Assembly: GCA_007258455.2 (NCBI GenBank)
Contig: VDFB02358134.1
Coordinates: 209,681,394 to 209,745,393, forward strand
DNA from: Sequoia sempervirens
Taxonomy: Eukaryota > Streptophyta > Pinopsida > Cupressales > Cupressaceae
Length of the DNA stretch: 64,000 nt
Direction: 5' to 3'
Under the pieces are notes generated by a model, which did no database searches, was not told the DNA's origin, and saw nothing but the letters and a program-made list of their open reading frames with translations. Made by a program: the position numbers and the translations under genes. Shown here in pieces: positions 57,535 to 64,000 of this stretch (within the stretch, counting starts at the first letter, position 1; each line of letters begins with the position of its first letter).

Positions 57535-58724
57535 GGGTGCTGCCACAATAGTGGTTTACACTTTCTGGGAGATCCCGATTTTTGCTGAAATCACATATTT
57601 TTAGAAAATATAATAATTTAAGCCTTGAAAAGTTCCATTTAAAGGATTCCAATTGAAGAGGTTTGATCAAACCACCTTATACCAAGCCCCCTTGGATAGA
57701 ACCCCACTATTTTTAAGCCATACCTATAACAAAGTCTCCTTTATACCTATCAATATGTTGATAAAAAACCACTTTTGATTTACCTTTTGGGGGATCAAAT
57801 GAATTCATTTAAAATTTATTTTTTGTAAGTATGTAGTCCTTATTATAAGCTTCCAAAAAAGTATAATTTTAATTAAATTTAATTTGATTATTATATTCAT
57901 TTTTTATTTCTTGTGAAAGTATGTTTTTTACCGGGTTGGGGCCCTAGCTCAGTTGGCTAAATATTTCCTGTTGCAGGAGGTTGGTCATGAGGTCTAGTCT
58001 CCCCCACTCCTATGGTACCAGAGGGCGTGTTGCGCCAGCATTGTCAGTCACGTTAAAAATTTTACCAGCGCACTACAGTTTATAGGGGGTTGTGCTACCC
58101 GATTCCTGCAGTCTAATAAAAAAAAATGTATGTTTTTTACCAAAAATAAACTCTTTGTTCTACACGCGTGGAAAAATAGAAGATTATCATTTTTAAAAAA
58201 ATATGAGTACACTAGATATTGAAGTCCATGATCCAACAAATTTTTTTTTTTTGAATTTTGATACATACAAAAAAGGTTGTGTTAAATGGTCCGCCTATGT
58301 TTGAATTGTAATTGGTTTGACTTTGAAACTTGATTAAGGATTTTTTTTTAATAAAACACTATGAAACTAATTGGAAACACTATATATCATAGCTACAAAT
58401 ATAAATTTGAAAATATTAGAATTTTATCCTTCATGGAAAAAATTATTGTGTTTTATGGTGAGTGCCGCTCCTTAAAAATGATGTTTACTAAAAAAACTAA
58501 TTTTCAAAGGAGATGGAAAAAAAAGTGCAATCTGATTCCATTTTTTTTGAAAAAAGTATATTTAGAATCTCTACACAAAATGTCACAAATTACTAGTTTA
58601 CATCATCTTCAAATTCCTCACGATTTAGCCGCTATAGGTTTCCAAAAGTGAATATTTAGTTAGAAAAAATCAGTTTAGTGTCCAATTTGGCCAAAAATTG
58701 TAAACTAGTATTGTGGGATCACCC
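57535..58724 (+). mobile_element. M2 copy 3: inverted, diverged, carrying a SINE
   Basis: GGGTGCTGCCACAATAGTGG at the left and ATTGTGGGATCACCC at the right, with ATAT duplicated (57531-57534 and 58725-58728). The right ~450 bases are the reverse complement of the left part of copies 1 and 2 (for example CACGATTTAGCCGCTATAGG). The left part has diverged and keeps only one palindrome-like GGTTTGATCAAACC. A 195-bp SINE interrupts it. Confidence 0.87.
57933..58127 (+). mobile_element. tRNA-type SINE
   Basis: Flanked by an exact 14-bp duplication GTATGTTTTTTACC (57919-57932 and 58128-58141). It begins GGGTTGGGGCCC and has an A box TAGCTCAGTTGG (57945-57956) and a degenerate B-box-like AGGTCTAGTCT (57990-58000), ~34 bases apart. 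It ends CTAATAAAAAAAAAT. Size, promoter boxes, A-rich tail and target duplication are those of a plant SINE. Family not recognised. Confidence 0.88.
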
Positions 58725-58728
58725 ATAT

Positions 58729-59671
58729 AGGTCCATGTATAGTCATATGTACCCAAAATATGTAGACATAAAATTGCATGTATATAAAATTTTTAATGCA
58801 TATATTAAAAACCAAGAGTTATCCATTATGACCCCTCACACTAAGAAAAATGTAACAAAAACTTAATGTATTTATACATATTTTTCAATGAAAAAAGGAA
58901 TAAACAAAAGATATAAACTTTCAATCCAAAATCTGTATGATTATTTCATCTAAATGGGATCATAAAAATTATAATATATCGTAGTAACATTGGAACAAAT
59001 TTGCAGATGTTACATACACAAACAATATTTATTTAAATAGTATAAATGACACATAAAAAATTCTATAATAATCTCAATAATCATTCCTACATTTAATTGA
59101 CATATATGGTTGCATAAAATAAATATAATAAAGAAATATTTGTTGTAATCTAATACTATTTGATATCTAACTTTGTATATGAATATGTGTAGTTGCGTAT
59201 ACATATATTTATTTGTATATATCCATATAATTATATATGTATGTGCAAGTGTATGCATGCACATACAATTATATATTTATGTATAATTGTATAAATATAA
59301 TTTTATATGTATATATATTGTATTTATAAATATATGCATGCATGTACACATAAATTTGCAGGCACAAGACCATGTGAAAAATATAATAAATATAAATATA
59401 TAAACTATAAATTTTACAAGTGTAACTATATCTTTTATTTTTAGAAATTATAGAGTAGTGTAGTTTCTAGTTATGTTTTTTTTTTAAAAAATATGTTATA
59501 TGAGTTGATAATTGTAGTTGACTTGTAATGGAAAAATTTACAAGATTTTTTCATAGAAATCATATTGGTAAAAATGTGTGGTACACCTTGTGAAATGGAT
59601 TTATAAATTATTTCTTTCTTATTTATTTATTTATTGGTTGATTTTGAATTTGAAACTCGATTGATTTGTGT

Positions 59672-59707
<36 letters not shown>

Positions 59708-59866
59708 TATGTTTATCATTTCAAGCTATATTATGTGAATATGTGTAGTACCCCTCCACAACTCACCCTTTCACTAATTATTGCTTTGGGATGTTGATTT
59801 AAATTTGTTTTATTAATGTTGTTTTTGGTTAAATAAATTATTAAGTAAAGTATTTTGATAAAATAT
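58729..59866. other. Unassigned AT-rich sequence with microsatellites
   Basis: TATA/CATA-rich at 59170-59350 and a (TA)n run at 59679-59704. No gene or element end recognised. Confidence 0.6.
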
Positions 59867-60643
59867 GGGTATGTACATGATCATCATGGAAAAAACAAGC
59901 CCTTAAGTGGCAAAATATTTAGAAAAATTAGAGTTAGGCAACTTGACATAAAAATTTGAATAAGTTATCTATATTATTTCAAAAATATGTAAGAAATAGA
60001 ATCTATAGAAAATTGAATGTAGTTTTTAAACTACTAGGTTTATTTAAAAGAAAATCTATTTGGTGAAAATTTGAAATCTCAATGCAGTAGTACTTAAATT
60101 TTAGGGAAAAAATAAGAAGTAGGTGTCCTGACCACCCTAACCACAATTAAATGATAATATTTTTTTATAAGATTTTAGATATAAGTAGAGGAATCATATC
60201 CCGATGTGATGCATATTTTTTTGTAATTTGTTTCCAAGTAAATAATTAATTATGAATTTTTATTAGGAACTTTTAAAAAATATAAATACTCATATGTCTG
60301 ACCACCTTAACTTGGTCAAAAACTTCATGAAATCCATTTTTTTTAATCCTATAGTATACAAGCATAGAATGTGATGTAATGTTTTGAATTTAAAATGTGA
60401 TACCGTTTGAAAGCTTTTTCAATTAGCCTATCAATCAGACTTTAGTTGTAATTCAAATAGAAAATAATAATATATTTATTAAAGTCAAAGTAAATAATAA
60501 TTTATATTGGTGGAAAGCTGAGAATATCCTTTAAAAACTTTTTTGTTTCATTAATTTTGGGTTAAAAAAAGTCGTCAGCCACATACCCTACACATACCCA
60601 TCATATTGCCACTTTTTGGCCCATCATGATCCTGCACATACCC
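59867..60643. mobile_element. M1 copy 3: 777-bp TIR transposon
   Basis: GGGTATGTACATGATCATCA at the left and the reverse complement of GGGTATGTGCAGGATCAT at the right. ATAT flanks both sides (59863-59866 and 60644-60647). Collinear with copies 1 and 2 with small deletions. Confidence 0.92.
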
Positions 60644-60647
60644 ATAT

Positions 60648-62653
60648 ATAAATATATTTATTAATAATTTTGGTGTGTAATGTAATATTAAAAATAAAAT
60701 AAATTAAAAGTAAAAGAAAAAAAAAGATAGAGTTATCATGGAATGTTTTAATAAATAAATAGTTAGTATAAGTGATTTAAAGATGGAAATATTTTCATAC
60801 AAATGCATTACAGTTTTGAACTAATGATAGAAAAAGGAAACTAGTTGTTTTTGTTTACTTTTTGTTTTCAAAAGAAGAAGCCTTTTATATATATTTCACT
60901 CTAGATGAGATTTTTTGGTGGGGGGGGACCTAGGACTTTTGGTTTTTGGGAACAAAAAAATAGTTTTGTTTGCAAGATTATTTTGTCAAGATGAGTATAT
61001 TCGATTGATAGTTTTCAAGAGTGAAGATTTGGAAAAATGATGGAAGTTCTAATTAAGGCTTGAAAGAAGTGGATCTTTGCAGCGAAGAAGCTGATATGGC
61101 ACCTGATCTTCATTCAACCAACGCTAAATTCCAGGTTCCAATTTTTTTGAAATTGTACCTCTATCTTTGAAATTTTACATATGTATTTAGTAAATACCCT
61201 ATGTGACTGTATTCAAATTCTTAGCAAACCCTTTTCATACCATCTCATATGCAAATTTGATCATAGCCATGATGATTTTCAGTAGTCAAAATAGTACTGA
61301 TAATAAAATTTAATTTACTTCTCTTACATTTTTATTTTATAGCATTTAATTTGCATGGTAGGCTTTGGAGTTATTTTGTGGCATGTGATTTTGCATAATA
61401 ACTGGATTCTCCATAAGAAGGATTTGATTCTAGCTAATATGTCCACCTTTCCTCTACATTACTTTTGAATGTTAGCTGTTTATGTGTTTTTTTTTGTAGT
61501 ATTCCAAATTTTCCTTAGATCTTAGCTTATTAGATGAGATTCCCTTGAGGTCTCCCTTGAAGTAGTTAATTGCATCCTATTTGCCTTACTGTCATCATTG
61601 TATAAGAAATCTGAACCTCCATTACATCCTAGTGACTAAATAAGAATCTAAGTTATATTTAATCAAGTATTTTCCTTATGGCTTACACTATAGAATGGTC
61701 ATTATCTATTATTTATACTAGCTCTCCTATCTATACTTGATGTGGATTGATCATTTGCTTCCATGATTGGTTGTTATCTCCTGAAGAGTTGAATATTTCG
61801 TCTCAAAAATCTATAATATAAGTAATAGATCGAGGTTTGTTTGCATCATTTTGAAACACCATATTTTGATCTAAAAAACTTTTCCACTCTAGTCAACACC
61901 TTGTTTAGCATAATTTATTGTCTTGACAATTGAAATTTGAGGTTGTGTACCCCTTCTTGCATATGCCCTTGCACTTTCCCTTGCTCCTCAACATCTCTTG
62001 GTGAAGCCCTTGCTACATGCTTCTAGGGCCATGCATACTTTATTCTTGCCATGTGATGTTTAGTTTGCATCCATTCAATGCTTCCTTGTTAGATTACTAT
62101 GTACCATGGTGTTGGTATTTTAATCTAAAAACAATGTTGTTGATGGTTGATGCACCTATGTTGCATCCATTTTGGCTCCTCCCTTTGGCAACTATAGTGT
62201 AGGTAAAGTTTGTAAGTTTGGTATCGCTTTAGTTCGCTGTCATTCCACTACTTGTGTCCATTATGGTTCTGATCCATGCCTTGGTTTGTTCTGATGGAAA
62301 TCCCACCTTTTTTTAGGTTTGAAACTTTGTATATGGCATTAATGTTAGTTGATAATTCCATATTTTTGGTGGAATTCATACTCTCCAATGTAGAAACTGG
62401 AGCCCTGGTGGAAACCACTTTGAAAAGAATCAATTATGATAGTGCAAGCTGATCTTTTAGTTTGTTCCATTTAGCATCACTAATTTACTCCTTAGATTAT
62501 CATACCATTTCAAATGATGGAAATGGTTCTCATCTCCCAGAATAATTTCTTGTGCAACAATCATGGAAATGAATTTAGATGTAGCATGACATTCAGACCA
62601 TACTCAAAGTTTTGAAGAAATCTACCATTTGAAACTCCTATCCAAATTGGATA
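60648..62653. other. Unassigned sequence left of the gap
   Basis: No gene recognised. A G-run lies at 60918-60927. The short frames at 62017-62202 and 62248-62433 have no motif. A small coding remnant cannot be excluded. Confidence 0.45.
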
Positions 62654-62753
62654 NNNNNNNNNNNNNNNNNNNNNNNNNNNNNNNNNNNNNNNNNNNNNNN
62701 NNNNNNNNNNNNNNNNNNNNNNNNNNNNNNNNNNNNNNNNNNNNNNNNNNNNN
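62654..62753. other. Scaffold gap (100 N)
   Basis: Exactly 100 N, the conventional filler for a gap of unknown size. Sequences left and right may not be adjacent. Confidence 0.98.
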
Positions 62754-63381
62754 TTTGGGCCTTATCTCTCTCCTTTTAGGTGATTACTAGAAGTGCAATA
62801 GTAGTACATAGGCTCCCAAAAATCTATGTTCCATTTTGGTGAACCTGACTTTTGAGCATAACAACATTTTTGATTTATATCTAATTGCATCTTAGGTTTC
62901 ATGCTCTTGCAATTTTTTAGGATTCTTCAAAGCATTGCATTAGTGAAAGCATTCTTTACTTTATCTCTTTGCATTATTTTACATCTCTACATTTGCATTA
63001 TGTATTTGCATTGTATAGAAAGAAAAAACAAAAAACAAAAAACAAAAAAATCAGAATTTAAAAAAAAAAACCATCTCTTGGGACTGATTCGCCACCTAGG
63101 GAAAATCAATCCCTCTATAGTTTTGCATCAACATTTCCAAATTTTAATTTCCTGTATTGTAAATTTCTATTTTTTGTCATTATATTTTTGTTTCAATTTA
63201 GTTCTTTCTATTTTCTTAGCATAAAATTTCATTTCTTTTCATGGAATTTATTAGTCTTAGACTTTTACAAGTTCCATTTTCTACCATATTTCATAGTCCT
63301 TTCTGATCAACTTATATTGAGGAAACTCTAGCAAATATCCAAAGCCAATCACCCAAAACATCAAATAATCCTATTAAATAA
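62754..63381 (+). other. Probable LTR end, primer-binding-like site and leader of a further LTR element
   Basis: ATGTTCCA (ending 62833) is followed by TTTTGGTGAACCTGAC, the same primer-binding-like motif that abuts LTRs in E1 and E2, here on the plus strand. The next ~540 bases are T- and A-rich leader-like sequence with an AAACAAAAAACAAAAAAC run at about 63025-63050. The LTR itself would lie in or across the gap. Confidence 0.45.
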
Positions 63382-63957
63382 ATGATTCAAGTTCAGAACA
63401 ACATCTCATCCAAGCCACTTCATAGTGATGATGTCAATAAGTTAGATGAATCCCTTAAGGGAATCCTCTCACTCACTTCATCCTCTAATGCTTGTAATGA
63501 GAAACCTAACACCATTAATGATAAATCCCCTCTCAAGCCTTTTGATTGTGATGACTTTGATTTTTTAGACAGAGTCCTCCAAGACTTCATCTCGCATAAG
63601 TCATCCACTAAGGTTTGTGGTAACCAACTTGATATAACAAATGTTAATTCCTCTAATGATTTTCTTGAACATCCTAAACTAGTTGATGTCTGTTTACCAT
63701 TCACACCTTTTAGTAGTGACGATTTTCATGTACTAGATGAGTCTCTTCAAGACTTAATCTCATCCAACTCATCCACTATGGTTTTTCATGACACTAAAAT
63801 CAAGGACGTTAATGTAATTCAACCTAAACTTATCCTTTACCCACCCTCACATCCGCTTCATCCCTCTAATCAACCACACCACACCCTCCACCCACCTAAC
63901 ACTAATGGATCACAACAATCTAGTGATGATATTGTTGCTCATACATATAACACATGA
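63382..63957 (+). CDS. Hypothetical ORF with three internal repeats, probably element-encoded
   Basis: A 191-codon frame begins MIQVQNNISSKPLHSDDVNK. It contains three copies of a ~60-residue unit with the core PFxxDDFxxLDESLQDLISxxSST (KPLHSDDVNKLDESLKGILS, KPFDCDDFDFLDRVLQDFIS, TPFSSDDFHVLDESLQDLIS). The C-terminal part is Pro/His-rich (PPSHPLHPSNQPHHTLHPP). It lies ~550 bases after a primer-binding-like site, where the N-terminal region of gag would begin in a Tat-like element. I do not recognise the family. The start is the first ATG of the frame and could be further upstream only after a stop at 63379. The element runs out of the window. Confidence 0.5.
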   Translation: MIQVQNNISSKPLHSDDVNKLDESLKGILSLTSSSNACNEKPNTINDKSPLKPFDCDDFDFLDRVLQDFISHKSSTKVCGNQLDITNVNSSNDFLEHPKLVDVCLPFTPFSSDDFHVLDESLQDLISSNSSTMVFHDTKIKDVNVIQPKLILYPPSHPLHPSNQPHHTLHPPNTNGSQQSSDDIVAHTYNT

Positions 63958-64000
63958 AATAACCCACAACCACCACAACTAACTACCCCATCATTACCCT
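63958..64000 (+). other. Window end, Pro/Thr-rich codon pattern
   Basis: After the TGA stop at 63955-63957 the sequence remains CCA/ACC-rich, as if the same low-complexity coding context continued in another frame. Confidence 0.3.

Noticed and set aside
57933..58010. A tRNA gene
   Set aside because: A and B boxes are present but no cloverleaf can be drawn; A-rich tail and 14-bp duplications identify a SINE.
58361..58651. 96-codon plus-strand ORF in M2 copy 3
   Set aside because: M2 copy 3 is inverted, so this is the counterpart of the M2 coding strand in a decayed copy. The frame does not match the M2 ORF start and no function can be assigned.
63420..63704. 94-codon minus-strand ORF
   Set aside because: Shadow of the repeat-containing plus-strand frame at 63382-63957.

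Overview
The window looks like repeat-dominated nuclear DNA from a seed plant with a large genome. A gymnosperm is my best guess, but this is inference: it rests on AT-rich sequence, old and heavily nested LTR retrotransposons, initiator-Met type primer-binding sites and a Tat-clade Ty3/gypsy element. I found no intact host gene, tRNA, rRNA or CRISPR array. Nearly every open reading frame is a broken transposon frame or a chance ORF. A run of 100 N at 62654-62753 is a scaffold gap.

Layout. (1) 232-7277: a minus-strand non-autonomous LTR element (E1) with ~1.27 kb LTRs and ATATA target duplications. Its left LTR carries a 790-bp terminal-inverted-repeat transposon (M1 copy 1). (2) 7283-11840: unassigned sequence with microsatellites. 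(3) 11850-15435: a ~1.7 kb tandem duplication. One copy has taken a 105-bp solo LTR and a 72-bp retroposon tail, and the other copy preserves both empty sites. (4) 15570-17431: a CpG-retaining patch interrupted by a 1.09-kb TIR transposon (M2 copy 1). (5) 17432-55533: a 38-kb nested stack. A short-LTR element (A, TSD TTTCA) has a Tat-type Ty3/gypsy element (B) inside its 5' LTR. B contains M2 copy 2, a minus-strand LTR element (E2), a deleted copia element (D, TSD ATGCC) inside its protease domain, and a 4.0-kb solo-LTR-like insertion. A's internal region contains a full-length decayed Ty1/copia element (C, TSD ATAGG) and M1 copy 2. (6) 55534-64000: unassigned AT-rich DNA with a 297-bp minimal TRIM (TSD TAAGG), M2 copy 3 carrying a tRNA-type SINE (14-bp TSD), M1 copy 3, the gap, and the start of another LTR element with a repetitive ORF.

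The elements interact only as insertion layers. Reading frames in B and C are broken by stops, many where C-to-T or G-to-A change of a CAG, CAA or TGG codon would explain them, plus frameshifts and lost catalytic residues. The best novelty candidates are the M1 and M2 transposon families (4-bp target duplications, GGGT-ended inverted repeats, a palindrome cluster inside M2), the 23-bp-internal TRIM, the 118-bp host duplication flanking E2, and a primer-binding-like TTGGTGAACC motif shared by three elements. Identities quoted are counts or estimates made by eye.
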